From CAZKMM01 sp964553915 (GTDB lineage Bacteria > RBG-13-61-14 > DRUE01): a stretch of 30,757 nucleotides of DNA. Positions 6,770 through 14,794 of this stretch are shown here, piece by piece. Position 1 is the stretch's first letter. Each line of letters opens with the position of its first letter. Where the stretch lies: the NCBI GenBank assembly GCA_964553915.1, contig CAZKMM010000017.1:1-30757 (forward strand), read 5' to 3'. The translations under genes were made by a program, and so were the position numbers. The notes under the pieces were generated by a model. That model did no database searches. It was given only the letters and a program-made list of their open reading frames with translations, and was not told where the DNA came from.

Positions 6770-8524
6770 TTATTTTTTCATCTGCTTAATTCGTTCCTGA
6801 TAAAGTGGGTCTGCCTCCTGAAGCTCCCGCCTCATTACTTTGCCCACCAGACTCTTGGGAAGGTCATCCCGAAATTCAATCAGCCTTGGAACTTTATAAT
6901 GGGTCATATTTTCTTTGCACCAGTTAATCAATTCTTCTTCAGTAATCTTTCCTTTATACTCTGGTCTCAATACCACCCAGCACTTGATAATCTCTCCGGT
7001 CTCTGGGTCAGGAATCCCCGCAGCAGCCACCTCGCTTACCGCAGGATGTTGACCGACCAGTTCCTCAATCTCCTTGGGAAATACACTGTATCCCTTATAT
7101 TTAATTAACTGCTTTTTCCGGTCCTGAATATATACCCATCCTTCTTCATCCATATATCCAATATCACCGGTTCTCAGCCAGATTCCCCCTGGCTCCAGCT
7201 CTACCAGCACTTCAGCAGTCTCTTCTGGTTGATTAAGATAACCCTTCATCACCTGTGGAGCTCGAACACAAAGTTCACCCGTCTCTCCAAAAGGAAGCTC
7301 TTTAGTGCCCTCGGTTTCTAAAATCTTCCAATCCGTGCCCGGGAAGGGCAACCCAATAGAGCCAATCTTACGCTTTCCCCAGAAGGGATTGGCACTGACC
7401 ACCGGACTTGCCTCAGTTAAACCATATCCTTCAGATAATCTTCCTCCGGTGCGCCGCTCAAAAGCCTCTTGAACCGGACGATGGAGCGGACCCGCTCCGG
7501 AAACGCAAAGCGAAAACTTGCCTGTGACATTATATTTTTCCAGGTCAGGAAATTCTGCCAGACGCTTGAAGAGAATTTCTGCTCCCGGATACATCGTGCC
7601 GTCATCCGGAGCAATCTCCGCAATAGTTTTGACCAGCTCCTCGGTCTCCGGAGGTCTGGGGAAAAGCATCATCCAAGCTGCCATTTTTATTCCTATGTTC
7701 ATCACACAGGTCATTGCAAAACTATGGAATAAAGGAAGCACTCCAACTACACAGCTTCCGGGTTGCACTTTATAAATCCAGGCTGCACTCTGCACAACAT
7801 TACTTACCAGATTAAAATGGGTAAGCATCGCAGCCTTGGGAACCCCGGTAGTGCCTCCGGTCATAATAAAAGTGGCGACATCTTCTTCGGGGTTAATTTT
7901 TACCTCTGGAAGATTTGCTGGAGTTTCAAGAAGCTTGCGGAACTGCAGGGCATCCTGAGGAACCTCTCCAGTAGGAATCTTTTTTAACAATTTTCCCAAA
8001 GTCCTTTTTACCCAAGGGAGAAGGTCAGCAATATTTGTAACAATCACCGTCTCAATGTTGGTGTCGCCAATAATAGGTTCTATCGTGGGCTTATAAAGCG
8101 CATCTAAACAGATCAAAGCTTTGGCGCCTGTAAGTTTGAGCTGATGCTGAACTTCCGCTGGTTTATAAGTGGGGTTAATGCCAGTGGAAATGATTCCCAA
8201 TTTCTGACAGGCATAATAGCTAATTACATATTGAAAGCTGTTAGGAAGCATAAATGCTACCACATCTCCTTTTTTCAAACCCAGCTTGTGAAGAGCGGTA
8301 GCTAATGAATTTACATAGTCATTTAACTGCCGATAGGTTATATACTCTCCTAAAAACCAGATAGCCTTATAATCCGGATATTTCCTGACCGTCTCTTCCA
8401 GCATTTCTCCGAGACTCATCTTGGGAAATTCAATATTTTTCGGCACCTCCTCCGGCCAGCCGGAACCTTCTTTAAACCAGGGCCTATCTTCCGGAACAAA
8501 CCAGGAATTTTCTTTCTCTGCCAT
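6770..8524 (-). CDS. fadD: Long-chain fatty acid/acyl-CoA ligase (AMP-forming)
   Basis: This 584-aa ANL-superfamily enzyme activates a carboxylic acid to acyl-AMP and then to acyl-CoA. Visible motifs are the phosphate loop MTGGTTGVPKAAM (about 221-233), EGYGLTEASP (365-374), the hinge region WLRTGDIGYMDEEGW, DRKKQLIKYKGYSVFP (468-483), and the C-terminal catalytic Lys562 in PKSLVGKVMRR. The length and the GYSVFP-type hinge fit FadD-like ligases for medium or long chains; the exact chain length cannot be read. It has AAGGAGGAG before the ATG and a clear promoter at 8555-8583. It leads an operon with two small membrane-protein genes and is divergent from the Nfn-like pair. An acyl-CoA dehydrogenase lies 3.5 kb away, consistent with fatty-acid or branched-acid use. 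Confidence 0.92.
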   Translation of the reverse strand: MAEKENSWFVPEDRPWFKEGSGWPEEVPKNIEFPKMSLGEMLEETVRKYPDYKAIWFLGEYITYRQLNDYVNSLATALHKLGLKKGDVVAFMLPNSFQYVISYYACQKLGIISTGINPTYKPAEVQHQLKLTGAKALICLDALYKPTIEPIIGDTNIETVIVTNIADLLPWVKRTLGKLLKKIPTGEVPQDALQFRKLLETPANLPEVKINPEEDVATFIMTGGTTGVPKAAMLTHFNLVSNVVQSAAWIYKVQPGSCVVGVLPLFHSFAMTCVMNIGIKMAAWMMLFPRPPETEELVKTIAEIAPDDGTMYPGAEILFKRLAEFPDLEKYNVTGKFSLCVSGAGPLHRPVQEAFERRTGGRLSEGYGLTEASPVVSANPFWGKRKIGSIGLPFPGTDWKILETEGTKELPFGETGELCVRAPQVMKGYLNQPEETAEVLVELEPGGIWLRTGDIGYMDEEGWVYIQDRKKQLIKYKGYSVFPKEIEELVGQHPAVSEVAAAGIPDPETGEIIKCWVVLRPEYKGKITEEELINWCKENMTHYKVPRLIEFRDDLPKSLVGKVMRRELQEADPLYQERIKQMKK

Positions 8525-8554
8525 ACCCTACTCCTCCTTAGCTTGTTTTTTATT

Positions 8555-8583
8555 TTTATAGCTTAATGTTCTTTTTATGTCAA
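8555..8583 (-). promoter_or_regulatory. Sigma70-type promoter for the acyl-CoA ligase operon
   Basis: On the minus strand a perfect TTGACA (8578-8583), a 17-base spacer and TATAAA (8555-8560) lie 30 bases upstream of the start codon. The rest of the 170-base divergent region is very AT-rich, and I cannot assign a definite promoter for the plus-strand gene at 8695. Confidence 0.75.
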
Positions 8584-8694
8584 TAAAAGATTTTGGCAAA
8601 AGCCGGAATAGGAATTTGCAAAATTTTTAAAATTTTTGTAACCTAATATTCCTATATAAAAAAATAATAATAAAGAGATAAAAGGAGGACAGAA

Positions 8695-9534
8695 ATGGAA
8701 CATCAAATTACTCGCAAATTAGATTTGTGCAAAGATGACTATTTACTAGAAGTAATTGCTCCTAAGGTGGCGGAGCGCTTTCGCCCTGGAAATTTTGTAA
8801 TTTTAATTACAGTTCCAAATGGGGAAAGAATCCCGATGTCAGTGCAAAAAGCAGAAAAGGGCAAAATCGCAATGTTCATTAAGCGTTTAGGTAAAACATC
8901 TTACGAACTTGATAGCTTTAAAGTGGGGGACAGTTTAGTCGCGGTTATTGGTCCTTTAGGTAATCCTCCTCCAATGAAAAAATATGGGAATATAATTTTT
9001 GCATCTGATCTTGTTTGCGGCCACGCAGAGAATTATGCCTTTTGCCAAGGCTTAAAAAGTATTGGCGGGAATTATGTAATCTCTCTTCAGACTTTCCCTA
9101 CCAAAAGTGAAGTTTATCCGGAGGAGTTTCGACCGGTTCATTTATGTGATGAATATTACTTAACCACTTTAGATGGCACTGAAGGAGCTAAGGGCCATTA
9201 TATTGAGGTTTTGAAATCGCTCTTGGAAGAAAAAAAGATTGATATTATTTTTGCTGGCGGAGATATTCCTAACCTGCAAAAGCTTGCGGAATTAACTCGC
9301 TCTTATCAAATTCCAACTATTGTTACTGTAAGGCAGATTATGGTCGATGGCACCGGTATGTGCGGCTCCTGCAGAGTGTTTGTTGATGGCGAGATGAAGC
9401 TTACCTGCATTGATGGTCCGATGTTTGATGCCCATCGGCTTAATTTTCAAGACATAATTAACCGTTTAAGTATGTTCAAACAAAGAGAGGAACAAGCATT
9501 AAAAGAATATTTGAGAAAGAAAGGAGAGGTCTAA
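8695..9534 (+). CDS. Divergent NfnA/SudB-like FAD and 2Fe-2S subunit
   Basis: This 279-aa protein has the layout of the small subunit of NADH-dependent ferredoxin:NADP oxidoreductase (NfnA, also annotated sulfide dehydrogenase subunit): an N-terminal flavin barrel (GNFVIL, RIPMSV, KVGDSLVAVIGPLGNP), a nucleotide-binding domain and a C-terminal 2Fe-2S site. The iron-sulfur site is intact: Asp218 with Cys223, Cys226 and Cys238 in VDGTGMCGSCRV and KLTCIDGPMFDAH. The nucleotide domain is odd. Where the family has a glycine-rich GGGVGIAP loop this protein reads ASDLVCGHAEN (about 103-113), and the later GPP-type segment reads AGGDIPN. It may therefore not bind NAD(H) in the usual way. An AAAGGAGG site precedes the ATG; the stop overlaps the next start by one base (TAATG). 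Confidence 0.82.
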   Translation: MEHQITRKLDLCKDDYLLEVIAPKVAERFRPGNFVILITVPNGERIPMSVQKAEKGKIAMFIKRLGKTSYELDSFKVGDSLVAVIGPLGNPPPMKKYGNIIFASDLVCGHAENYAFCQGLKSIGGNYVISLQTFPTKSEVYPEEFRPVHLCDEYYLTTLDGTEGAKGHYIEVLKSLLEEKKIDIIFAGGDIPNLQKLAELTRSYQIPTIVTVRQIMVDGTGMCGSCRVFVDGEMKLTCIDGPMFDAHRLNFQDIINRLSMFKQREEQALKEYLRKKGEV

Positions 9535-10931
9535 TGGCGAAAGGAGGAAAGGCAAAGAAAAAAAGAGTTCCAATGAGGGAACAAGATGTTAAAGTGAGGA
9601 TTCACAATTTTCGCTCTGTACCTTTAGGATATTCTGAAGAGGAAGTGATCAAAGAAGCAGAGCGCTGTCTTCAATGTAAGAATCCCAAATGTGAGCTGAA
9701 CTGTCCGGTCAATTTAAAGATACGAGATACTCTTCAATCTATAATAGAGAGAGATTTTGAAAAGGCTTTTTTCGTTGCCAAAGAAGACAATCCCATACCA
9801 GCAATTACCGGCAGGGTCTGCCCCCAGGAAGACCAGTGTGAAGGAGCTTGCGTTGTAGGAAAGGTCGGAGATGCAATAAATATCGGCAAGCTCATCGCTT
9901 TTGTTGCCGATTGGGCGCGAGAGAAAGGCATTGAGGAGGAAGTAAAAATTTATGAACGCCCAGAAAAAGTAGCAGTCATCGGTTCAGGACCTGCAGGAAT
10001 TTGCTGTGCAAATGACCTTAGAAAAGCTGGATTTCAAGTGATTATCTTTGAAGCTCTTCATTTACCAGGCGGGGTGTTGACTTATGGAATCCCGGCATTC
10101 CGTCTACCCAAAGATGTGGTTAACTATGAACTGGATTTTATTCAGAAAATGGGGGTAAAGATTCAGCTTAACACCATTGTTGGTCAGAACATCAGCTTTG
10201 GTGAGCTACAGAAGGAATTTGATGCTATTTTTATCGGAACTGGAGCAGGGGCGCCCATTTTTATGGGGATAGAAGGTGAGAAGCTTATGGGCGTTTATTC
10301 TGCTAATGAATTTCTAATTCGCGTGAATTTGATGAGGGCTTATGAGTTTCCGGAATGGGATACACCTATTGTCTGTGGTGAACGTGTGGGAGTAATTGGG
10401 GCGGGAAATGTGGCAATGGACTCCGCAAGAAGCGCACTTCGGCTTGGTGCTAAAGAAGTTCATATTCTTTATCGAAGAACCAAGCAATATTCTCCAGCAA
10501 GAGCAGAGGAGCTGACCCATGCCCTGGAAGAGGGCATTATTTTTCATGAGCTGGTCAATCCAGTAAGAATTCTAGGCGATGATAAAGGATGGGTGAAAGG
10601 AATTGAGCTAGTCAGGATGGAGCTAGGAGAGCCGGATGCTTCGGGCAGACCTCGTCCCCAGCCAATTAAAGGTAGCGAATTCACAATGGAACTAGATACA
10701 GTGATTGAGGCTCTCGGCACCCGTCCCAACAGACTTTTTTTAAGCCGGGCAGAGGGACTTGATATTTATCCCTGGGGAGGTATTAAGGCAGATGAAAATA
10801 TGATGACTAACATTGAAGGAGTATTTGTAGGAGGAGATGCGGTCAGCGGAGCGGCTACAGTTATTCGGGCGCTCGGAGATGGCAGAAAAGCAGCGCAAGC
10901 CATTTATAACTACCTATCCACCAAGCATTGA
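9534..10931 (+). CDS. NfnB/GltD-like NADPH-dependent flavoprotein with 4Fe-4S clusters
   Basis: This 465-aa protein belongs to the glutamate synthase small-chain/NfnB/SudA family. The N-terminal domain has CLQCKNPKCELNCP (Cys45, 48, 53, 57) and VCPQEDQCEGAC (Cys96, 102, 106) for two 4Fe-4S clusters. The FAD loop VIGSGPAGICCA is near residues 148-159, LPGGVLTYGIPAFRLP is the family signature, and the NADPH loop is VIGAGNVAMDSA. The C-terminal VFVGGDAVSGAATVIRA segment closes the FAD site. Translationally coupled to the preceding subunit, it should form the large subunit of an Nfn-like complex that passes electrons between pyridine nucleotides and ferredoxin or sulfur species. Nothing in its own motifs is degenerate, in contrast to its partner. 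Confidence 0.9.
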   Translation: MAKGGKAKKKRVPMREQDVKVRIHNFRSVPLGYSEEEVIKEAERCLQCKNPKCELNCPVNLKIRDTLQSIIERDFEKAFFVAKEDNPIPAITGRVCPQEDQCEGACVVGKVGDAINIGKLIAFVADWAREKGIEEEVKIYERPEKVAVIGSGPAGICCANDLRKAGFQVIIFEALHLPGGVLTYGIPAFRLPKDVVNYELDFIQKMGVKIQLNTIVGQNISFGELQKEFDAIFIGTGAGAPIFMGIEGEKLMGVYSANEFLIRVNLMRAYEFPEWDTPIVCGERVGVIGAGNVAMDSARSALRLGAKEVHILYRRTKQYSPARAEELTHALEEGIIFHELVNPVRILGDDKGWVKGIELVRMELGEPDASGRPRPQPIKGSEFTMELDTVIEALGTRPNRLFLSRAEGLDIYPWGGIKADENMMTNIEGVFVGGDAVSGAATVIRALGDGRKAAQAIYNYLSTKH

Positions 10932-10990
10932 CACCCAGGGAGATTGTATTTATATTTAAAAGAGTAAAGGTATAAGGAGGTGATTAAAAA

Positions 10991-11269
10991 ATGCCCATTT
11001 ATGAGTATGAATGTCCTAAATGTGGAGTATTTGAAGTAATGCAAAAGATAACCGACCCACCTCTTAAAAAATGTCCTACTTGTAAAAGCAGGGTAAGAAA
11101 GCTGGTCAGCCTGAGCAGTTTCCAGCTTAAAGGCTCAGGCTGGTATGCAACTGACTATGCAAGCAAGGGAAACGGGAGAGGAAAAGAAAAAAAGCAAAGC
11201 CCAAAAGCAAAACCGACTTCTTCCAGCTGTTCTGCCTGCTCCAGCTCTGCCTCTTGCGAAACCAAATAA
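10991..11269 (+). CDS. FmdB-family zinc-ribbon protein
   Basis: This 92-aa protein begins MPIYEYECPKCG and has a CxxC...CxxC zinc ribbon (Cys8, Cys11, Cys28, Cys31), followed by the KLVSLSSFQLKGSGWYATDY segment that defines the FmdB putative regulatory family. The tail is lysine- and serine-rich with several further cysteines (SSCSACSSS, SCETK). AAGGAGGTGA precedes the ATG at good spacing. Its role is not established in the family. It is followed after three bases by a CYTH protein. Confidence 0.9.
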   Translation: MPIYEYECPKCGVFEVMQKITDPPLKKCPTCKSRVRKLVSLSSFQLKGSGWYATDYASKGNGRGKEKKQSPKAKPTSSSCSACSSSASCETK

Positions 11270-11272
11270 TCT

Positions 11273-11860
11273 ATGAATCAGCTTAATCCCGGGAAAATAG
11301 AAGTAGAACTAAAAGCCCGGCTGAAAAATCCTGAGCAGGCTGAAAAAGAAATCCAGAAGCGGGCAAGATTTATAGGAGAATTCATAGAGCAGGATACCTA
11401 TTTCACTTTTGCCAATACTACTGGGTATCAAAAGCAGAGATTCCGACTGAGAATAGTAGAAGATAAGGCGATAGTAACCGTTAAGATTGAAGGAGAAGCT
11501 GAGCCCGGAGTGGAAGCCAATCAGGAATTTGAATTTGAGGTCTCTGACCCACAAGCTTTTAAAGTTTTCTCTCAGGAATTCGGCTTCCGGGTGATGATTG
11601 AAAAAAAGAAAAAGGTAAAAAGATTCCTCTTTATCCCTCCTGAAGAGGAATTTTCTGAAAAAATCACCATAGAATTAAATCAGGTGGAAAATCTCGGATA
11701 TTTTCTGGAGCTGGAAACTCTGGTGGAAAATCAAAACCAGGTCACCCCTGCCTCTCGTTATCTGAAAACCCTTCTCCAGAAATTTAACATCCCTCTTTCC
11801 CAAATTGAATCCCGCCCCTACACTGAACTTCTCTACCACAAGCTCCACCCATCTTCTTAA
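11273..11860 (+). CDS. CYTH-domain protein (class IV adenylate cyclase/triphosphatase-like)
   Basis: This 195-aa protein has the CYTH signature ExExK near the N-terminus (Glu10, Glu12, Lys14 in KIEVELKA), then RFRLRIVEDKAIVTVK, NQEFEFEV, KKKVKRFLF, ITIELNQVENLGYFLELE, the alternating charged strands that build the triphosphate tunnel. Members hydrolyse inorganic triphosphate, thiamine triphosphate or other triphosphorylated substrates, or make cyclic AMP (CyaB). The reaction cannot be decided here. It starts three bases after the FmdB stop codon without a clear Shine-Dalgarno site and is probably coupled to it. Confidence 0.85.
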   Translation: MNQLNPGKIEVELKARLKNPEQAEKEIQKRARFIGEFIEQDTYFTFANTTGYQKQRFRLRIVEDKAIVTVKIEGEAEPGVEANQEFEFEVSDPQAFKVFSQEFGFRVMIEKKKKVKRFLFIPPEEEFSEKITIELNQVENLGYFLELETLVENQNQVTPASRYLKTLLQKFNIPLSQIESRPYTELLYHKLHPSS

Positions 11861-11874
11861 ATGACATTTTAGGC

Positions 11875-11903
11875 TTGAATTGTCAGAAATAAGGGGTTAT
11901 GAT
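11875..11903 (+). promoter_or_regulatory. Promoter for the acyl-CoA dehydrogenase gene
   Basis: TTGAAT (11875-11880), a 17-base spacer and TATGAT (11898-11903) lie 68 bases before the ATG. A second candidate starts with TTGACC just downstream (from about 11904), with TAAAAC 17 bases later. Between them CCAAA-A-TTTGG forms a small odd palindrome that may be an operator. Confidence 0.55.
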
Positions 11904-11971
11904 TTGACCCAAAATTTGGAATATGTTAAAACCAAAATCAAATCAAGCAATCATCAGTAAGGAGGAAAAAA

Positions 11972-13132
11972 ATGGCAGAAAAAGAATGGATTCATTTTAC
12001 TGAAGAGCACGAGATTTTCCGTCAGCAGGTTAGGAACTTTTGTGAAAAAGAACTGGCTCCCCACGCTGATGAGTGGGAAAAAGCAGGTGATTTTCCCCGC
12101 TGGGTCTTTGAAAAAATGGGTGAGCTGGGTTTCTTGGGAATAACCTATCCTGAAGAATATGGTGGCTCCGGCTGCGATTACTGGTATAAAGTGGTTTTTT
12201 GTGAGGAATTGCCTCGCTCTCAAAACTCTGGAGTGGTCCTGAGCGTGCTTGACCAGACTGATATGGCAACTCCGGCAATTTTCAGCTTTGGCACTGAGGA
12301 ACAAAAACAGGAATTTTTAGTGCCTGCAATTCAGGGAAAGAAAATTGGAGCGATTGCAGTGACCGAGCCCAATGCCGGCTCTGATGTAGCGGCAATCAGG
12401 TGCACTGCCAAAAAGGATGGAGATTATTACATTATAAATGGCTCTAAAACCTTTATCACTAATGCGGCCAAGGCAGACTGGCTCACTCTGGCGGTTAAAA
12501 CCAACCCGGAGAAAGGATACAGCGGAATAAGTATGTTTCTTTTCCCGACCGATACTCCCGGCTATATCATTACCAGAAAATTAGATAAACTTGGACATCG
12601 GGGAACAGATACCTGCGAAATCGCTTTTGAAGACTGCAAAGTTCATAAGCGCTATCTACTTGGAGAAGAGGGCAAAGGCTTTTACTATATTATGCACGGT
12701 TTTCAGTATGAGCGACTTGCTGGAGCTATTTCATTGCTTGCCGGCACCAAACTTCTAATGGAAGAGACCATCCAATACTGTAAGGAGCGGACCGCTTTTG
12801 GCGCCAAGATTTGTGCTTTTCAGGCAAATGCTCATCGCCTGGCAGATATTGCTACTGAGCTGGAAGCCGCTCAATCTCTGGTGTATCATTGTGCAGATAT
12901 GCTCAATCGGGGATTAAATGCTATCAAGCAGGTAAGTATGTGCAAGCTCTATGTGGCGGAATTATGCGTGCGGGCAACTAATTTATTCCTCCAGCTTCAC
13001 GGTGGCTATGGATATATTGAAGAATACCATGTTTGCCGGGCATATCGGGATGTTAAGCTTGGAACCGTTGGCGGGGGCACCAGCGAAATTATGCGAGAAA
13101 TTATTGCCCGGATGATGGGGCTTTATTCTTAA
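11972..13132 (+). CDS. Acyl-CoA dehydrogenase
   Basis: This 386-aa FAD enzyme, full family length, oxidises acyl-CoA thioesters to trans-2-enoyl-CoA. Motifs are AVTEPNAGSDVA (about 129-140), the INGSKTFITNA strand (155-165), the KERTAFGAKICAFQ segment, LQLHGGYGYIEEY (341-352) and GTVGGGTSEIMREII (364-378). The C-terminal loop has glycines where short- and medium-chain enzymes carry the catalytic Glu. Instead Glu247 in FQYERLAGA matches the helix-G glutamate of isovaleryl-CoA and long-chain dehydrogenases, so the enzyme is probably active with one of those substrate types. GGAGG precedes the ATG. Its electron acceptor (ETF) genes are not in the window. Confidence 0.93.
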   Translation: MAEKEWIHFTEEHEIFRQQVRNFCEKELAPHADEWEKAGDFPRWVFEKMGELGFLGITYPEEYGGSGCDYWYKVVFCEELPRSQNSGVVLSVLDQTDMATPAIFSFGTEEQKQEFLVPAIQGKKIGAIAVTEPNAGSDVAAIRCTAKKDGDYYIINGSKTFITNAAKADWLTLAVKTNPEKGYSGISMFLFPTDTPGYIITRKLDKLGHRGTDTCEIAFEDCKVHKRYLLGEEGKGFYYIMHGFQYERLAGAISLLAGTKLLMEETIQYCKERTAFGAKICAFQANAHRLADIATELEAAQSLVYHCADMLNRGLNAIKQVSMCKLYVAELCVRATNLFLQLHGGYGYIEEYHVCRAYRDVKLGTVGGGTSEIMREIIARMMGLYS

Positions 13133-13134
13133 AA

Positions 13135-14025
13135 GTGAGAAAAATCATCAACCAGAAGAAACTGTTCCTTGTGGCAGGAATTATTTTTCTCTTTACCTGT
13201 CAGGAAAAGAAGCCTCCAGAGTTATCCGCTCCTCCACCCAGTCAAACCGAGCTGGAGCAAAGATTACAAGAACTGGAATTAAAATGGAAAATCCTCCAGA
13301 AAGACCATCCCCCGGAAGTAGAAACCGCAGATTTTCAATTTAATCTGGCACAGGCAAAAAAATCCCTGGCAGAAAATAACCTGGCTCAAGCAGAAGAATA
13401 TCTAAAAAAAGCAAAAAGCTGGATAAAGGAAAACCAATCCCGCTATTATTTAATCCATCGCCAGAAAATCCAGCTGGGCACAGCTTCTGAAGATCCGGCA
13501 AAGCTTTGGAAAGAGGCAGAAGAATTCTGGGAAAAAGAAAAACAGGCGTTTTTGCAGGGAGATATTGAATCTGCCGGGTTATACTCTCAAGCCGGATTTG
13601 AGCAGGCAGAGCTGGCAGTAATCTGTGCCCAAAAGAGCAATCTACCAGCAGAGGGAAAAGTTAATTATCTGTTAGAATATGCTGAGGCTTTGAGTCAAAA
13701 GGGAAAGCTGGAGAAAGCCCAACAAATTAGAGAAGATGCAGGCAGAATCATTCAAAAGCAAATCGGACTTCTTTCAGAGCAGATTAACTGGTGCCTGAGC
13801 GGAACTATCCCGATTTGCGATTTGAAAAAAGTCCGGGAAAACAGAGAGAATTTTCAAAAAGCCAAAAGCCTTCTTCTGGAAAGCTGGAAAGAAATTGAAA
13901 AACTGGTTGAAATGGGTAATCAAATTTTCCCGGGCAAATTTTTTCCTCCCAGCTCCAAACCTCTTATTGACCAGTGGATTGAGGAGCAGGAAAAATATCT
14001 TCAAGGAAAATCAGGCGGGAATTAA
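13135..14025 (+). CDS. Exported coiled-coil/TPR-like protein, unknown function
   Basis: This 296-aa protein starts with GTG two bases after the acyl-CoA dehydrogenase stop codon, so it is likely coupled to it. The N-terminus has a signal-like segment (KKLFLVAGIIFLFTC, Cys near residue 22) followed by a Pro-rich linker. The lipobox-like FTC has Thr before Cys, which is unusual, so lipid modification is uncertain. The remainder is charged and helical with repeated Ala/Gln/Glu/Lys helices such as LAQAKKSLAENNLAQAEEYL and AEALSQKGKLEKAQQI, which look like TPR-type hairpins. No family is recognised. The 3' end overlaps the convergent DUF507 gene by four bases. Confidence 0.75.
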   Translation: MRKIINQKKLFLVAGIIFLFTCQEKKPPELSAPPPSQTELEQRLQELELKWKILQKDHPPEVETADFQFNLAQAKKSLAENNLAQAEEYLKKAKSWIKENQSRYYLIHRQKIQLGTASEDPAKLWKEAEEFWEKEKQAFLQGDIESAGLYSQAGFEQAELAVICAQKSNLPAEGKVNYLLEYAEALSQKGKLEKAQQIREDAGRIIQKQIGLLSEQINWCLSGTIPICDLKKVRENRENFQKAKSLLLESWKEIEKLVEMGNQIFPGKFFPPSSKPLIDQWIEEQEKYLQGKSGGN

Positions 14026-14540
14026 AGCAGTCCTTTTCTTTTTGCTAGCTGGTTAAAAATTCTTTTATATTCAATTTCCCATTCCGGGGTTCCTTCCGGG
14101 ATGTTTTTAATTTTTGCCCGGGCTTCTCGGTCAATTTCCTCTTCCAAGCCGAGGTGTTTATCAAAGACTTTTGCCATCTTTTTCCTCATCACCCAGTCTT
14201 CAGAATAAACTTCACTTACCCGGCTGTTAATCATAAAGCATTCAATAATCTGATTACATATCCAGCGAATCGCCCCATCACCAACTTCAAATTTCTTTTC
14301 TTCTGCCAGCTCTCTTTTTACCCTGCCAAAATCTGTATAACTGAGACCACGCTTTTGAATCAGCTCCCTTGCCTGACGATTCAACTCCTCTTCCATCCGC
14401 AAATACTCCTTGATGATTGCTTCCACATCTAAAATGACCTCTTCCACCTGCTCCGGCTCTACCTCTATATCGCCTTCCTCTATCAGGATTTTAACAATAT
14501 CTTCTGAAATCGGTCTTATTTTTCCACGATATATCCTCAT
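14022..14540 (-). CDS. DUF507 family protein
   Basis: This 172-aa protein starts MRIYRGKIRPISEDIVKIL and contains ILDVEAIIKEYLRMEEELN and, in the second half, AIRWICNQIIECFM and VMRKKMAKVFDKHLGLEEEID. This matches DUF507, whose members are soluble helical proteins of unknown function. The two halves share a loose pattern (hydrophobic helix, then EEExxR), as if from an old duplication. The start codon lies three bases from the assembly gap, so its ribosome binding site and promoter are not visible. Confidence 0.8.
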   Translation of the reverse strand: MRIYRGKIRPISEDIVKILIEEGDIEVEPEQVEEVILDVEAIIKEYLRMEEELNRQARELIQKRGLSYTDFGRVKRELAEEKKFEVGDGAIRWICNQIIECFMINSRVSEVYSEDWVMRKKMAKVFDKHLGLEEEIDREARAKIKNIPEGTPEWEIEYKRIFNQLAKRKGLL

Positions 14541-14543
14541 TTC

Positions 14544-14643
14544 NNNNNNNNNNNNNNNNNNNNNNNNNNNNNNNNNNNNNNNNNNNNNNNNNNNNNNNNN
14601 NNNNNNNNNNNNNNNNNNNNNNNNNNNNNNNNNNNNNNNNNNN
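14544..14643. other. Assembly gap of 100 N
   Basis: Exactly 100 undetermined bases lie between the DUF507 start and the tRNA-Arg promoter. The round number suggests a placeholder of unknown true length. Regulatory sequence of DUF507 and the -35 of the tRNA-Arg promoter fall inside it. Confidence 0.95.
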
Positions 14644-14650
14644 AAGATTT

Positions 14651-14656
14651 TAAAAT
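14651..14656 (+). promoter_or_regulatory. -10 element of tRNA-Arg
   Basis: TAAAAT stands ten bases upstream of the mature tRNA 5' end. The matching -35 would fall in the N gap and cannot be checked. Confidence 0.4.
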
Positions 14657-14666
14657 AATTAAGGAT

Positions 14667-14743
14667 GCGCCCTTAGCTCAATTGGATAGAGCGTGTGGCT
14701 ACGGACCACAAGGTTGGGGGTTCGAGTCCCTCAGGGCGTGCCA
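14667..14743 (+). tRNA. tRNA-Arg (anticodon ACG)
   Basis: A full cloverleaf can be drawn. The acceptor GCGCCCT pairs with AGGGCGT (one G-U), the D arm is AGCTC...GAGC, and the anticodon stem is TGTGG/CCACA with loop CTACGGA, giving anticodon ACG. The T arm is GGGGGTTCGAGTCCCTC, and CCA is encoded. A34 of this tRNA is the substrate that TadA converts to inosine, and tadA is the next gene. Confidence 0.97.
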
Positions 14744-14756
14744 GAAGAAAATATTC

Positions 14757-14781
14757 GGCGGTTTCCAAACCGCCTTTTTTT
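14757..14781 (+). terminator. Intrinsic terminator between tRNA-Arg and tadA
   Basis: GGCGGTTT (14757-14764) pairs with AAACCGCC (14767-14774) around a very tight turn, realistically a 7-bp stem with a 4-base loop. Seven T follow. It ends three bases before the tadA ribosome binding site, so tadA expression from upstream requires read-through. Confidence 0.85.
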
Positions 14782-14794
14782 CTTGGAGAAAAAT

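Noticed and set aside
14693..14794. Longer TadA starting inside tRNA-Arg
   Set aside because: The frame runs through the tRNA anticodon arm and the terminator hairpin, so the extra residues are not protein.
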